A stretch of DNA of 64,000 nucleotides from Phialophora verrucosa (Eukaryota; Ascomycota; Eurotiomycetes; Chaetothyriales; Herpotrichiellaceae): NCBI GenBank assembly GCA_002099365.1, contig MSED01000003.1, forward strand, positions 744,001-808,000, in the 5' to 3' direction. The notes beneath the pieces were generated by a model. That model was not told the DNA's origin. It ran no database searches and was given only the letters and a program-made list of their open reading frames with translations. The position numbers and the translations under genes were made by a program. Position 1 is the first letter of the stretch, and each line of letters opens with the position of its first letter. This document shows positions 8,459-19,770 of the stretch, piece by piece.

Positions 8459-11419
8459 CTACACTATGATCGCGTCCGCGTCCCTCTCCACGTCCATCCT
8501 GCTGTCCCTGCCCAGCCCGTTACCCAACTCCATGGCGCCCCCAAACCCCTCATCCATTTCCCTCAACGTATACTCTATCAAATAGCTCTCGTCGACCAGC
8601 TCTTCCATCCTCTTGAAGTGCCGCTCCGTGTAGGCCTCGAGTGCCCGCAGCAGTTCTTGCATGCCTGCACGCCCTCTGGCCCTGCCTTGTTTACCGGCAC
8701 CGTCTCCCCTGTCTGCAGTACCCACGAGTTTCTTATCCCGCGCCATATCGACGAACGTCGACTTCGGGTACGATTTGAGGATACAATGCAAGATGCGTTG
8801 CGCGATGGGCGCCGTCCGCGCGTTGGTGTTCCAGTCGCGCACGTGCTCGAGCATCTGGAATAGTTGCGTCCTGTCCAGACTGGCCAGCACGGCATCGACG
8901 TCTGTTGAGCCGGTGATGCTTTTTGCCCGAGCCTCATCATTGGCTAGGTCGTCATGCTGCTCCACGACGTCCTGAAAGACGCGCAACAGCCGGCCGGGGT
9001 GGTTGAGGGCGAGGGACAAAGTGATGGCTTCGCGGTAGTTTTTGGAGAAGATGTGGTTCTGCAGCAGTTGGTCTTGTTCGATGCGTTGGTTGGCGCGGTG
9101 CGAGAGTGCCGTGGCCGTGGCGAGCGTGGTGTCACGCCAGAAGGTCAGCGTCGCGTCCGCGGCGCCTGAGATGAGCGGGTAAGGGTAGGATTGCGCCGGT
9201 GAAGCTGAGGCTGAGGTTGAGGTTCTCTTGGAGGATTTGTGGGGGGTGGGAGTGGAGGGTTGGGGATACGAAGTCGGCGCGACGAGAGCCCACACTCGAT
9301 CGGTGTGGTTGTCTAGCGTGGTGAGGAGGTGGTCGGAGTCGGCGGCCGAGTAGGGCGACCAAAGTTTCACGAGGGTGTCAGACGAGGCGGAGGCGATCAT
9401 CGGTGACCCAGTCTGCTGGGGAGGTCGCGTGTCTTCTCCGGACTCTTCAGCTCGGGCGGGAGGCATGCTTGGCGAGATCCAAATGACCTTTAAGACTGAG
9501 TTGCTGTGTCCTTCAAACGTCTGGAGACATGTGTAGGTTGAAAGGGACCAGACTTTGACTGTTCTGTCGCCGGAGCCGCTGACCAGGAGGCCGCGAGAGC
9601 CACTTGATCCGCCGTCCGGTAGACGGATGGGAGGGGTTCCTGCCAGAGAGAAGCGGATTGACCAGACGCCGCGCTTGTGGCCGCGGAGGATCCCCGTTAC
9701 GGAGCCGTCTTCTAGCGACCAGATTTTGATGGTGCGGTCTTGAGAGGCAGAGGCGAAGAGTGCTGATGTCACCGACACGTCGATCGCGTTGATATCCTTG
9801 TCGTGCGCGACTCGCGTGAACAAGGCTTTCACGGCCGATTGCGGTTCTGTTGCCGAGGGGTCATACTTGAGTTTCGCTGTGTCCCACCGCTTGATCGTCT
9901 TATCTTGCGACCCGGTTAGAAGGAAAGCAGGCGGGTGTCCTGCTGGATTCCGCAAAGCAGGTCCATCACCGGGCGGACTTCGCGGTAGCGCAATCGCGCC
10001 CAAGGACTCTGCATGACCGGCCAGAACGGCGAAGCATGTGTATGATGACGAGGCAGGATCTAATCTCCAGAGGCGCGCTGTGGTGTCCTTTGCGCCGGTC
10101 GCTAGCCAATGACCCGACCAGTCCACGTCCAGGCAGATTATAATGTCTTGGTGGCCTTCGAGAAGCGCAACGTCGGTTCCGAACGAGGTCGGCGAGGAGA
10201 GGTCAGCGTCCTTCTGTGTGCTGTCGTCCGCAATGGACACCAATCTGACACTCTCTGTGTTCGTGGCAAGAGCCAGTAATTTCCTGTCTGGGCCAACACA
10301 AGCCATATCGATAACTTCATCGTAATTGCCGGAAATTGTGCGAATCACTGGAAGGGTTCCTAGTGACCCTGATCCTTGAAGATCTCGCAGTTTGTTGATA
10401 TCGTGCACTCTCATTGTCTGATCTTGATGGACAGAGATAACAGTGTTATCTTCAACCACAGGGACGATAGCCGCGATAGCGTCGTTCTCAAGCCGGGGCT
10501 TTTGCTTCGCAGTGAGCTCGCGACCTGTGCTAACATCCCATACCCTGACTACTCCGTGCTCTCCTCCAGCATAGCAGAACTTCCCAGCGCTCAAAAATCC
10601 TGCGGTCTCGAGGACTTCCAGCGCGGGAATGACTCTCGTTTGCGTCCATGTCCGGGTTTCCCAAAGTATGATTGTTCGATCACGACCTGCCGTCAGAAGG
10701 AGTTGCTGCTGCTCCGAGAAGTCGAGGCTGCGAACGACGCTGACATGGGCATCAAGTGTGGCGACAGCCTTTCGAGCAGCCAAATTCCACACCCGAATTT
10801 TACCATCTTCCCCACCTGATGCGAGATATATTTGTTGCACGGTTGATGGCTCGTCAACATCCATGTGTTCTCCATCTCGACTCTTTCGTTTTCGGCTTTT
10901 CGGGCTACTCGTCGAGTTGGTTGATTCGGACTGAAAGAATTTCAAGGCGGAGACAACTCCACTGTGGCCGTGAAATGTATGCGACACATAGCCTCCTCTA
11001 ACGTCCCAAACTTTGACCTGTCCCTCCGCGCCGCCAGTGGCCAGGATTGATCCGGTGTCGTCAATTGCCGATGACACGACTGGAGTGGCGTGCGGCTTCA
11101 ATGTGCGTGTTAAATCTGCAACCAGGGTTGCCGAACCCTCTACTGGTGTTAGAGAATAGATGCGGAGTGAGAGCGATCTGGAAGCAATGGCCAGGTGGGA
11201 GACGTCGGGGGCCAGACAAAGACTCGTCACGGGTTCTCCATCGCCCTCTATCCGACACAAGACTTTGCCCGACCTAATATCAACAATCAAAACATCTTCT
11301 TCGACGCAAGTCGCAAGCAGACTCCCATCTGCATTATGTGAAATGTCGCCCCCGGTGAAAATCGGTTCGATGGTTTTGGCCGCCTCGAAGGTGGTTTTGA
11401 GGTCGACTTTGGTCGCCAT
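8459..11419 (-). CDS. UTP13: U3 snoRNP / UtpB complex WD40 protein Utp13
   Basis: Intronless gene for 986 residues (yeast Utp13 is 817). It opens with MATKVDLKTTFEAAKTIEPI and then carries a long series of WD40 repeats forming two propellers, with units such as LATGGAEGQVKVWDVRGGYV, LASGGEDGKIRVWNLAARK, LTAGRDRTIILWETRTW, LATGAKDTTARLWRLD, FASASQDRTIKIWSLEDGS and LVSGSGDRTVKVWSLSTYTC. After about residue 790 comes the helical Utp13 C-terminal domain (NHIFSKNYREAITLSLALNH, RLLRVFQDVVEQ, LRALEAYTERHFKRMEELVD). Utp13 belongs to the UtpB subcomplex (with Pwp2, Utp12 and others) of the small-subunit processome in the nucleolus. Short low-complexity insertions, a basic one near residue 175 and a Ser/Thr one near residue 745, account for part of the extra length. 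Confidence 0.9.
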   Translation of the reverse strand: MATKVDLKTTFEAAKTIEPIFTGGDISHNADGSLLATCVEEDVLIVDIRSGKVLCRIEGDGEPVTSLCLAPDVSHLAIASRSLSLRIYSLTPVEGSATLVADLTRTLKPHATPVVSSAIDDTGSILATGGAEGQVKVWDVRGGYVSHTFHGHSGVVSALKFFQSESTNSTSSPKSRKRKSRDGEHMDVDEPSTVQQIYLASGGEDGKIRVWNLAARKAVATLDAHVSVVRSLDFSEQQQLLLTAGRDRTIILWETRTWTQTRVIPALEVLETAGFLSAGKFCYAGGEHGVVRVWDVSTGRELTAKQKPRLENDAIAAIVPVVEDNTVISVHQDQTMRVHDINKLRDLQGSGSLGTLPVIRTISGNYDEVIDMACVGPDRKLLALATNTESVRLVSIADDSTQKDADLSSPTSFGTDVALLEGHQDIIICLDVDWSGHWLATGAKDTTARLWRLDPASSSYTCFAVLAGHAESLGAIALPRSPPGDGPALRNPAGHPPAFLLTGSQDKTIKRWDTAKLKYDPSATEPQSAVKALFTRVAHDKDINAIDVSVTSALFASASQDRTIKIWSLEDGSVTGILRGHKRGVWSIRFSLAGTPPIRLPDGGSSGSRGLLVSGSGDRTVKVWSLSTYTCLQTFEGHSNSVLKVIWISPSMPPARAEESGEDTRPPQQTGSPMIASASSDTLVKLWSPYSAADSDHLLTTLDNHTDRVWALVAPTSYPQPSTPTPHKSSKRTSTSASASPAQSYPYPLISGAADATLTFWRDTTLATATALSHRANQRIEQDQLLQNHIFSKNYREAITLSLALNHPGRLLRVFQDVVEQHDDLANDEARAKSITGSTDVDAVLASLDRTQLFQMLEHVRDWNTNARTAPIAQRILHCILKSYPKSTFVDMARDKKLVGTADRGDGAGKQGRARGRAGMQELLRALEAYTERHFKRMEELVDESYLIEYTLREMDEGFGGAMELGNGLGRDSRMDVERDADAIIV

Positions 11420-11881
11420 TTACACAGTCGCTAGAAGATCAATATCAGAACAAGAGATTTCTCATAGCAGCGCACTGACTGGCAAAGGCGTCGATTGGAA
11501 TCGACTCTATTGAGCTTTCCTGAAGTTTTGTGGAAAAATGTCCAGCCACTAATTGAAACTTTCGACCAATTGCGTAACGAAGATCCAAGGCTCGGACGCT
11601 AAAGCACTTCGCGCCACAGCCTTGCGACGCAGCTTTCAGCCTCGCGGTCTTAGTCATCGTCACATCTTGGCGTGCTGGCAGGTTTCCTACCAGAGTCAAA
11701 CTCCGTTCTCTTCTGTTTTCCTTGGGTTGATACAACACGACAAGCAAGCTTCCCTACTTGTTAGGCGTATCCAACTCGCAGAGATAGCTTTCACCGCCAC
11801 ATTGCCATCGGCGGCTGCTTGCGACCAGCACCAGCCTACACAGAAAGCGTCCCATTCTCGGCTTCAGCGCAAGATGAAGCA
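11420..11881. promoter_or_regulatory. UTP13 upstream region / PrpD-family gene 3' side
   Basis: 462 bp between the UTP13 start and the stop of the downstream PrpD-family gene, both on the minus strand. A CCAAT pentamer occurs at 11566-11570, about 150 bp upstream of the UTP13 ATG. No other distinctive site is seen. Confidence 0.35.
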
Positions 11882-13385
11882 TCACAGAGCTTTCACCAAC
11901 GCAGCAACATCACCAACACCCTTCAAGCCCCAAGCAATGTCGCTCGCATTCTTTGCCCCTTCCTTCCCGAGCACCAGACTCACCTGGTCGAGGAATTTCT
12001 CCTGCAATTGCTCGTCTGTCATTGGGACCTCCAGACTCCCAATGGCATGCTTGACGTGCTTCTTCAGCTGCTTGCCGTCCTGAAATTCAACCACGATCTC
12101 GGTCTCATCAGCACCCAACTGCTCGTCAGCCGTCGCATCGATCCTATCCCTGATCGAGACGATCTCGTTGCTCCTCACCACGTCATCCGCATACTGCGCC
12201 GGCCCAGCTTTGCCCAGCGCCAATCCCACAGCGCCACCGTGGTAAACACTGAACTTGGCTTGTAAGCCATCCTGAGGAGTTTTCTTGCCCGTCAACTCTA
12301 GCACCAGAGGGTGGACTCTACATCGCACACTCTTGATCCCCTGCACATCCACTCCGTTCTCTTTGAGCTCCTTGTGCAACTGGATACACCCATCAATGAC
12401 CGGATGCACCACAATCCCACACGGAAACGGCTTGAACGCGTTCTTCTCGATTTCCCACACCTTCCCTAGACTTCCCACCATCTCATCTAACCGATTGATA
12501 CCCTGACCAACGACATTGACCCAACCTCTCTTCGCCTCGAGGGCTGAGGTTGAGGACGTAAACCCCTGAGATGCCAATATGGCTGCTAACAGCCCGTTTT
12601 GAGCCGACCGTCCTACATGGAAGGATTTCGTGTCTGTACCGAACATTTCGCGCAGTCCGGTCACTTGCGTCGACGCAATGCCGATCGCATGTGCGGTTTG
12701 TTCCGCAAACAGTGAGAGAAGTTTGCTGACCGCGACGGCAGCGCCAATAGAGCCCGTCGTCGAGGTGATGTGCCTATAAAATGAGTTTCAGTAGAGCCGT
12801 TCTTCCAAGAGAAAGACTCGTCCTATCCAAGATCGCCACTTGCAGGGCTTCAACAAGCCTCAGAAGGAGGTTCAAGGCCCCAGGAAGAGAAGGAATCAGT
12901 ACTCACCATCCCACATCATAATGCTTCGGCCAGACAGCCAAGCCGACTTTACACTCGGCCTCGATGCCCACGACCAGCGCGAGCAAAAAATCATCTCCCG
13001 TCACCGTCAGCCCCCGAGCGGTCAGTGCCTCAGCTTGCGCGAGCAAAGCACTTGCTACCGGCCCCGTCGGGTGAATGATGGTCTCCAGATGCGTGTCGTC
13101 GTAGTCGTGCACATGGCTCGCGATGCCGTTGATCAATGCCGAATGGCTGGCATCCGCCTTCTCAGCTCCACTTCCCAACGATGGATCGCGTAATATGGTC
13201 GACGTCCCTATCCCGAAGAATGGGGATAGCGCTTTGACCGCAGTCGTCGTGGTGGGATGGTTTGAACCCCCCAGCGCACAGCCGAGCCAGTTGTAGAAGG
13301 AGCGGACGGCCGCGTCCACCACAGTCCCCGGGAGGTCACTGTATGATAGGCCGGTGGACCATTCTGCAATGCGGAGGGTCGCCAT
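11882..13385 (-). CDS. MmgE/PrpD family protein (2-methylcitrate dehydratase / cis-aconitate decarboxylase-like)
   Basis: Two exons, 13385-12907 and 12773-11882, joined across a 133-nt intron (gtgagt..tag) that splits the Trp codon of the family motif HYDVGW-HIT. The result is 457 residues, the normal MmgE/PrpD length. The start at 13385 (MATLRIAEWSTGLSYSDLPG) gives the expected N-terminus. Conserved blocks include NWLGCALGGSNHP, the Asp-rich SHVHDYDDTH with IHPTGPVASALLA, TSTTGSIGAAVAVSKLL, GMFGTDTKSFHVG-like sequence and KPFPCGIVVHP. The family contains 2-methylcitrate dehydratase of the propionate pathway and cis-aconitate decarboxylase; which substrate applies here cannot be told. There is no methylcitrate synthase or lyase gene alongside. 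Confidence 0.85.
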
Positions 13386-15626
13386 TGCGATCGAAGCCTG
13401 GAAGAATCGCGGGGGTTGGTACGTATGGACGGACCACCTGTCAAAGAGCAACCTTCAAAGATCAAAGCGCCACTAACAGTAGCAAACAAATCGGAGACGA
13501 GAATGGGGAAGCCAGCTAAGCTTTCACCTTCGCATTCCTAGTAAAATGCTTGAAGTTGAAACCGTGCCGCGGATTAACACGTATGCACGATACGACTGTC
13601 GCACGAAACTTCCTCAAAAAGCGCCTACCCTCATCGATACGAGCGAGACCTCTGGAATTACTGGGAGGTTTTATTCAATGGGCTTCCCCACGGGGTTTGT
13701 CCGACTGGTTGGTGATGATGTCGACCGTCTCCTCACCATATACGCAGGTAGCAAGCGATGTGGAGCGAACTCCGACATCGCTCAGTCCGTACGGAGTACT
13801 ATTTTGCGTCTGCCCCTGGAAGCAAATATGTATCCCCAAGAATCTCATGATTGACGAGACCTCTGGAAGTGCGTGGTGGTCACTCTGCCTCGTCGAAGGA
13901 GCACTCCGTACCGAGACTGCAAAATGCTCCGGCCACGAATACCGCGCCACGCGGGCCAGGGACCTCCTCACGTACATACAGAGCATTCCTTGTCTTCCGG
14001 ATCACGTATGTAATTACTCGATCGACGCGTCGACGCGTCGCACGCATTCTACGCCCTCTCTCGACCATACTACGTACCAACTTCCAGCAAAATCGGCATC
14101 CATCCCACGATCAGAATGCAACTAGTTAACCGTGTCCAGGGATTATAGCTCACGGAGCGTGTCGTCCATCAACGGGGTGCGGTGTTGGGACGAAATTAAA
14201 ATCCCTGGAAGACGCGCATCACATTCACTCTCCCTTTTTACGTGTGTTTGTTTATTGCTGACATTGTCTGGATCTTTTCTACTTAACCACTTACACAAGT
14301 GGTTGCCTCGCAGCAACAATGCCAACCGCCTGGATCGGACAACTGCTCGGCTTAGCGGTTTTTCTTCCACCGCCATCCCCGCGTCGTCGAGGCCTTCAAG
14401 GAACTGGCACGTCCTCAGTCGATCCGAGGATCATCGAATCGCTTTCCCATGACCAACGCAGCCAGGGCAGCGGGATGGCGACGGCCCTTCCATCTAGCGT
14501 CCGAGCAATGGACCAGCCGCAACCCAGTCACTGATATCCCACTTCCAGATCCAGGCGCCTGGTATCTGTCGAATCTTCCTCCCTCTCTCCCGGTCCCGTT
14601 CGGGCTCCCGGGCGGATACCATCCAAGTAGTGGTGGTGGTGGGTCTTATGGCGCCCGTGGTCTTCCGACACGCGCCCGGAAGCGAGAGTCCACAGGAAGT
14701 ACGGGTTGAGAGGATCCTGATTCTCCGGCAGACATGTATGCGAGTCTCGCGAGGGCGGAAGATCCGGATCGGAAAGTAAGTAGACGATGCAGGAGTCTGG
14801 ATGATGCTGGTTGAAGATTCGGAAACGTGCCTAATTACAATAGGTGCGGTCTCTGAAATGAGGGCGATGTTCCGACACGCCTGTGCGACTGATTTGATTT
14901 GGTCCCAGGAAGGGTCTACTGGCTACGGCTACGGCGGCCGTGCCTACTCGTATGCTCGTCGCCCGAGGTGTGGACTTGCTACAGCACAGCCGTGCCTTAG
15001 TATCGCAGTGCCCAGTGCCACAGTGAGTCTGCTGAGTGCTAATGATTGGTTAATCAGTACAGCTAGCTGGCCAGCCAGACGATCGACAAGACCAGAGCCA
15101 ATTAAGTCAAATCAGATGAACTTCCCGAGCTGGCGCCGTCTATTGGAATTATCTACCTAGGTATGTACGAGCACCACCTACCACGTCCCCCACATTGGAA
15201 GCAAGTCCGCGTCCCAGATCCCGCGTCAAGGTATGTAGCAAGATTGAGCGCGAGGTACTCGTAAGCTCCGTGTCCTATCTCCACGACCAGGCGTCCAATG
15301 CCACCAATTGCGTCTTAACACTCTGGGCATGCAGCATGCTAAGGGGTGCAAATCATCAACCTCCAATCGATACGAACAGCAGCTCGAACGTGAGCTTCGG
15401 CCCCGAGACTTCTGAATGACTCAGAGCTGTGCCCACGCTAAGGGTAGGGTTGTGCTTGGACCCTCTCTTCGTACCGATGGAACCCCTCATCGGATGCCCT
15501 CAATCAGCAGAAACAATATCAGGGCAAAAAGGACCCCTCTTTTTGATTGCTGAAATGTCCTCGCCCGTTTGTCCTCACCCTCCTCCCGTCTCACTCCGAA
15601 TAATCGAACACCTACCAATCTCTACA
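13386..15626. other. Long intergenic region (2.2 kb)
   Basis: Between two outward-facing genes (PrpD-family gene minus, dienelactone hydrolase plus). Several short open frames exist; the longest has 191 codons (13550-14125) and none has recognisable protein features. One at 14449-14709 (86 codons, Gly/Pro/Ser-rich) cannot be excluded as a small gene. It contains an 18-bp palindrome at 14023-14040, repeated ACTCCGTA/TACGGAGT motifs (near 13792 and 13903) and a CCTAGG palindrome near 15160. No transposon ends were seen. Confidence 0.45.
14023..14040. repeat. 18-bp perfect palindrome with two ACGCGT boxes
   Basis: The sequence CGACGCGTCGACGCGTCG equals its own reverse complement and contains two ACGCGT hexamers starting 9 bp apart. 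ACGCGT is the MluI cell-cycle box bound by MBF-type factors in yeasts; relevance here is untested. Confidence 0.6.
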
Positions 15627-16370
15627 ATGGCCCTCTCGACTTGCTGCCTCAAATCCTTCGCCTGGGATGGCACACCCACAGGCCAGACTTCCACACTTGG
15701 TCCCCTAAACGCGTACGTTGCCGGCAACAACCCCGAGCGTGCCATTCTTGTAGTCCACGACGCCCTCGGCTGGACATTTCCCAACGCACGCCTGCTGGCC
15801 GACCACTACGCGCGCGAAGTCGACGCCACCGTCTATCTGCCGGACTTCTTCGACGGCGAGGTTCTCCCCTTCGAACCCATCCTAGCGGGACGTTTCCACG
15901 AGGTCGACTTTGCAGGCTTCCTAGCGAGAAACGCCCGCCACATCCGCGAACCCGAGATCATCGATGCAGCCCGTGTGTTGAGGCAACGATACAAGAAACT
16001 CGGCGCCATCGGGTTCTGCTATGGCGGGTGGGCTTGTTTCCGCCTCGGGGCCAAGGAACATGACCCGTCGCTTGTCGACGCCATCAGCGCCGGCCATCCT
16101 AGCCTCCTGACGAAGGAAGATGTCGACGAGGTTGCGGTCCCCGTGCAGATGCTCGCACCAGAGCATGACGTCGCGTATCCAGCTGACATGAAGGTTCATA
16201 CGTTCGAGACGGTGATGAAGAACGGGCTCCCCCTTGACTATGTCCACTTTCCAGGCGTGGAGCACGGATGTCTTGTGCGCGGGGATGCTGCGCACAAGGG
16301 CGAGAGAGAGGCGATGGCGAGGGCGAAGGACGCGGCTGTGAATTGGTTTAAACAGTGGCTGTATGAGTGA
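15627..16370 (+). CDS. Dienelactone hydrolase family protein
   Basis: 247 residues from the ATG at 15627 (MALSTCCLKS). The frame is open further upstream, but that part lacks family content. The alpha/beta-hydrolase fold carries a Cys-His-Asp triad: nucleophile C131 in GFCYGGW, D181 in PEHDVAYP and H213 in PGVEHGCLVRGD. LVVHDALG near residue 45 matches the family oxyanion/N-terminal region. Bacterial enzymes hydrolyse dienelactones in chloroaromatic degradation; fungal members hydrolyse lactones or esters in many contexts. The gene ends 113 bp from the convergent MFS gene and may belong with the metabolic genes up to 28 kb. Confidence 0.85.
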   Translation: MALSTCCLKSFAWDGTPTGQTSTLGPLNAYVAGNNPERAILVVHDALGWTFPNARLLADHYAREVDATVYLPDFFDGEVLPFEPILAGRFHEVDFAGFLARNARHIREPEIIDAARVLRQRYKKLGAIGFCYGGWACFRLGAKEHDPSLVDAISAGHPSLLTKEDVDEVAVPVQMLAPEHDVAYPADMKVHTFETVMKNGLPLDYVHFPGVEHGCLVRGDAAHKGEREAMARAKDAAVNWFKQWLYE

Positions 16371-16483
16371 TTTGCATCTGCTTGCACTCAGGATCGACGG
16401 GGGCCGCTAGAGCGCGGCGGAGAATCCATGAGGCGGCAGCTTTGTGGTCTGAGTGCCTCGTGGAAACGTGCCAGACCGGGCGG

Positions 16484-18316
16484 TTAAGATGCTTGAGTAG
16501 ATTCGTCCTTTTGATCAAGTCGACGACTGCCTTCCGGCGGGAATTGAGCAAATAGCAGGACCACGAAGCCGATCAAGGCGACTGCGGCATTGCAGACAAA
16601 AACCAGCTCCGTCCTTCCAATACTTGCGAATGCTGCAAAGATGATGCCGAAAATAGATGTTGTAGAAAGTCGGGCGATGTTCTCCACCAGAGAAACTCCT
16701 GCCAAAGCGTCTGTCCTCTCGCTGCTGGTTGCAGAGCTGCCGACCATCTGAAGAACCGTTCCTTTGGCCGCTGATCCAGTCCCGGCAGCGAAGGGCAGAA
16801 TTGCAGCAACGAGATACATCTGCCAGCCTTCACGGACGAATGAGCAGAGGAGAGTCAAGAGTCCATCAGCAATGAGCGAGAATTTTGTGTAAGTGAGATC
16901 GAAAGCGAAAGTCCGCTCCTGCTGGGGTTCAGCGTCCTTGGTATTGCGAGTCGAGCCATTTTGAGACGCTGAGAGTAGCGGTTCGCGTTCAGACAACGTC
17001 GCATCTTCCGGGGTTGGGCACTGGGGTCCCTCTCGCTTGCTGGTCACCTTCCTTCCGAAGGCAATCAGTTTGGGGAATGCAAAGGTCAAAAAGACGCCCC
17101 TCAGCATGGAGTACATAAAGATCAATGCACCATTTTGCTTCGTCCCAAAGTCAAAGATATTGGTGGCATATAGCTGCAGCAAGGTCACCAGGTATCCTGT
17201 GGCCAAAATGCCGAGATATACCCCCCATGCAAGCAGAAATGCACCGTATTCTGTCCTGACAACACCGTCTTTTGTGATAAACTTGCGCGGAGCAAACACT
17301 GTCAACGGGCCGAAGAACTTGCCAAAGGCTGAAGTTCTCTTCTTGGTCTTCATGGAGTCTGTCTCGTCCTCGGTTCTCTCGGCAGGTGGGATGTGCGGCA
17401 AGAAGGCGAACACATAGGCACACACAAGCAGGAACAGCATGAGTGTCAAGCGGAAGGGGGCCTTGATGCCAAAGCTCTCACCCGCGATACCGCCCAAGAG
17501 AAACCCAACAGCCGATCCAAAGAACATGCTTCCGCTGAGTCTTCCCAAAGCGGCCGTTCGCTCCTCATAGTCAACAACCTCAGTGATGAATGTGTTGAGT
17601 GCAAGCAAGTAGCCGCTCGGGCCACCAATCACCGAGACAATCTGTGAAAGCTGGATGATGATGATGCCCGTGCTGCCCCACACCTCGACGCCCACGTTTT
17701 GAACCAGAAGCCTTACAGCGGGGAACAAAATCTGCGTCATCAACGTTGGCTTCACGCCGATGCGTTTGATCAGACTGCCCGTCAGGAAGAGGTTCAACGT
17801 GCCAAAGACTGTGGTGCTTGCGCCAAGGAGAGACACGGACATGGCGGTCGAGCTCTCGATCGGACGTATCGAACACCTGTCAGGCGTGGCTGCAGCTTCG
17901 AGAGTCAATACCCGGGTCGACGCCGCGAGCGCACGGGAAATGGTTGACGCGATCGTCCCTGATTGAAAGGGTTGTGCATGTTCTAGCACATGAGAAGGGT
18001 GGTCTTCGTAGTAAGCGTCGCAAGTCATCAGCCTGAAGACGTACAGCATCGGCACCTGTGTGACGCCGAAGCTCAAGCTGGTCAGGAAGGCACAAAGCAG
18101 TAACAGATACGGCACTGAACGGGGCCAAGGGCCCGCTGCTGCATGTGGTCCGTCATCGTCTTCAGGCCCCAGTTCCTGGACAGCGACACTTTCGGCGACA
18201 CTGATGTCCTCCAACGATCTCGTACGACTGAGCAACAGCGGTGCTGTTCCATCCTCGTCTCCATGTCGTCGTAGGGTCGACGATCTGCGGCGACCGTCGT
18301 GGTGGCGACTTGCCAT
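16484..18316 (-). CDS. MFS transporter (plasma-membrane type)
   Basis: 610 residues from the first ATG at 18316 (MASRHHDGRRRSSTLRRHGD); the frame is open slightly beyond but only with non-ATG codons. A ~65-residue polar cytosolic N-terminus precedes about 12 hydrophobic segments, such as YLLLLCAFLTSLSFGVTQV, MFFGSAVGFLLGGIAG and LTLMLFLLVCAYVFAFLPHI. A central loop of roughly 50 residues is charged and Ser-rich (about residues 450-500). The segment order and the GRLSGSMFFGSAVGFLLGG stretch fit the major facilitator superfamily and recall the proton-coupled folate/heme transporter branch, but the substrate is unknown. It is tail-to-tail with the dienelactone hydrolase gene. Confidence 0.8.
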   Translation of the reverse strand: MASRHHDGRRRSSTLRRHGDEDGTAPLLLSRTRSLEDISVAESVAVQELGPEDDDGPHAAAGPWPRSVPYLLLLCAFLTSLSFGVTQVPMLYVFRLMTCDAYYEDHPSHVLEHAQPFQSGTIASTISRALAASTRVLTLEAAATPDRCSIRPIESSTAMSVSLLGASTTVFGTLNLFLTGSLIKRIGVKPTLMTQILFPAVRLLVQNVGVEVWGSTGIIIIQLSQIVSVIGGPSGYLLALNTFITEVVDYEERTAALGRLSGSMFFGSAVGFLLGGIAGESFGIKAPFRLTLMLFLLVCAYVFAFLPHIPPAERTEDETDSMKTKKRTSAFGKFFGPLTVFAPRKFITKDGVVRTEYGAFLLAWGVYLGILATGYLVTLLQLYATNIFDFGTKQNGALIFMYSMLRGVFLTFAFPKLIAFGRKVTSKREGPQCPTPEDATLSEREPLLSASQNGSTRNTKDAEPQQERTFAFDLTYTKFSLIADGLLTLLCSFVREGWQMYLVAAILPFAAGTGSAAKGTVLQMVGSSATSSERTDALAGVSLVENIARLSTTSIFGIIFAAFASIGRTELVFVCNAAVALIGFVVLLFAQFPPEGSRRLDQKDESTQAS

Positions 18317-19770
18317 GTTTTGTTTCAATGGGTGACAGAACTGGAGATCGCGACCGGAGAGTGTTACACAGCGTCAGCCTCGACGGTCCTACCAGCTGTC
18401 ATTCCCTGAGGGGACGTGTAAGTTGGCCAGAGCATTTGTCGACATCAGATACACAACTCATTGAGGAAGACGTTGAGCGCAGATTTGTTGATGTAACCAT
18501 ACCGCCCATCGGTCACGCCAGAGAGGCGATGCCGGTCGCAATCCCGAATCGCTCATCTCCAACTGGTCCGTACAAGGCAGGAATCGGCGGCTGCGCGGAC
18601 GGCAGCCCGCAATCTCCTTATCGAGTGAGCGACCTCGGGAGCCACCTCACTCTGGGCTCACTGGCGACTCAGTGGGAATTCATCTGGACTAGGTTGGACT
18701 GGACCCAGACTCTTCTTAAAGCTAACCTGCACTTCACGCCCGCCATAGACTTGTCGAATACTGCACACCCCAGCATGCGCATATCTTGGGCTCGACACGA
18801 CACCGGCTCCCATGTTGAATTGCACGGCCGTGATGCGGGGTTCACCATTTGGGGATTACAGTCTGTCAGACGACACTTGGGCTTGAAATTTGCCCGTGTC
18901 ATTCTGTCATTCTCTCGTTTCCGACTCGTGCGTCGCTGAGCTGGACTCTCCCATTCTGCGACTCGCATCTCACTTGCTGCAAGATAGTGCCACCGTGCAT
19001 ATCTCAAAACGCTGTCGAGATGTGGGTTTCAGGTTACAAAAGTGGCCGGCAGCGTTATCGTCATCTCCCACACTCCGCTTTCTCTCTCTATACGTGTAGC
19101 GGTGTGCCTTACCGTTCCGCTTACCCACCCTCCTTGGTCACCACAGATGAAAGACTAACACAGAATGTTGTGTCGGATTGCTGACCTTCTCGTTCAGCCC
19201 TACAGCGTCGATCAGAGAGTGTTCCAAGCGTATACGCGATGCACCTGGTGCTGGCCTCAGTGGACAAGAATCGGTTTATCCTACTGGTGAGAGTCGCTGA
19301 GCTCCCCGTTCGGCCTCCTTGAGGCCAGCTCTTGATGACCGGGTGATCAGCGCATTAGTTATTTCTTACTCAACCAGCCCTGGAAAATGAACAAGCGCGG
19401 CCTCGTATCATGAGCGATTGGGACACGCCCCTGAAGCTTACTGCACCACTTCTGACCCGTAGACGCAGCACAACGGGTTGTCAGCGACCAAAGCGGTAGG
19501 TTAAGGACGCGTCAAACGCCCATCAGGTTCACATTCAGCTTCCTAATCGCCATCATGTGTCAGAATCCTCATGCGCACGCCTGAACCCCGGAGCATACGT
19601 GGCTCTACGCAGTCGGTGCCTGACTTTCCAACCTGGAGAAAGACAGCTGGATATATATTTACCAGGGCCGTACCCCAGGAACTGTGGGAGGTGTTGTCTA
19701 TTGCAGCTCCGCCTGTTTCTGAGAAGTTAGCCTCCTAGGGCAAAGGCCAAGCGATTCCGACTCTTCGACC
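18317..19770. other. Intergenic, divergent promoters (1.45 kb)
   Basis: Lies between the MFS start (minus) and the CmcJ/AsaB-like gene start (plus). A plus-strand frame of 232 codons (18241-18939) overlaps the MFS 5' end but has no protein-like features. No repeat or known regulatory site recognised. Confidence 0.45.

Noticed and set aside
11553..12083. 176-codon frame on the plus strand
   Set aside because: Mostly antisense to the PrpD-family exon 2; no conserved features.
18241..18939. 232-codon plus-strand frame overlapping the MFS gene start
   Set aside because: Antisense to the MFS 5' end and without domain, membrane or signal features.
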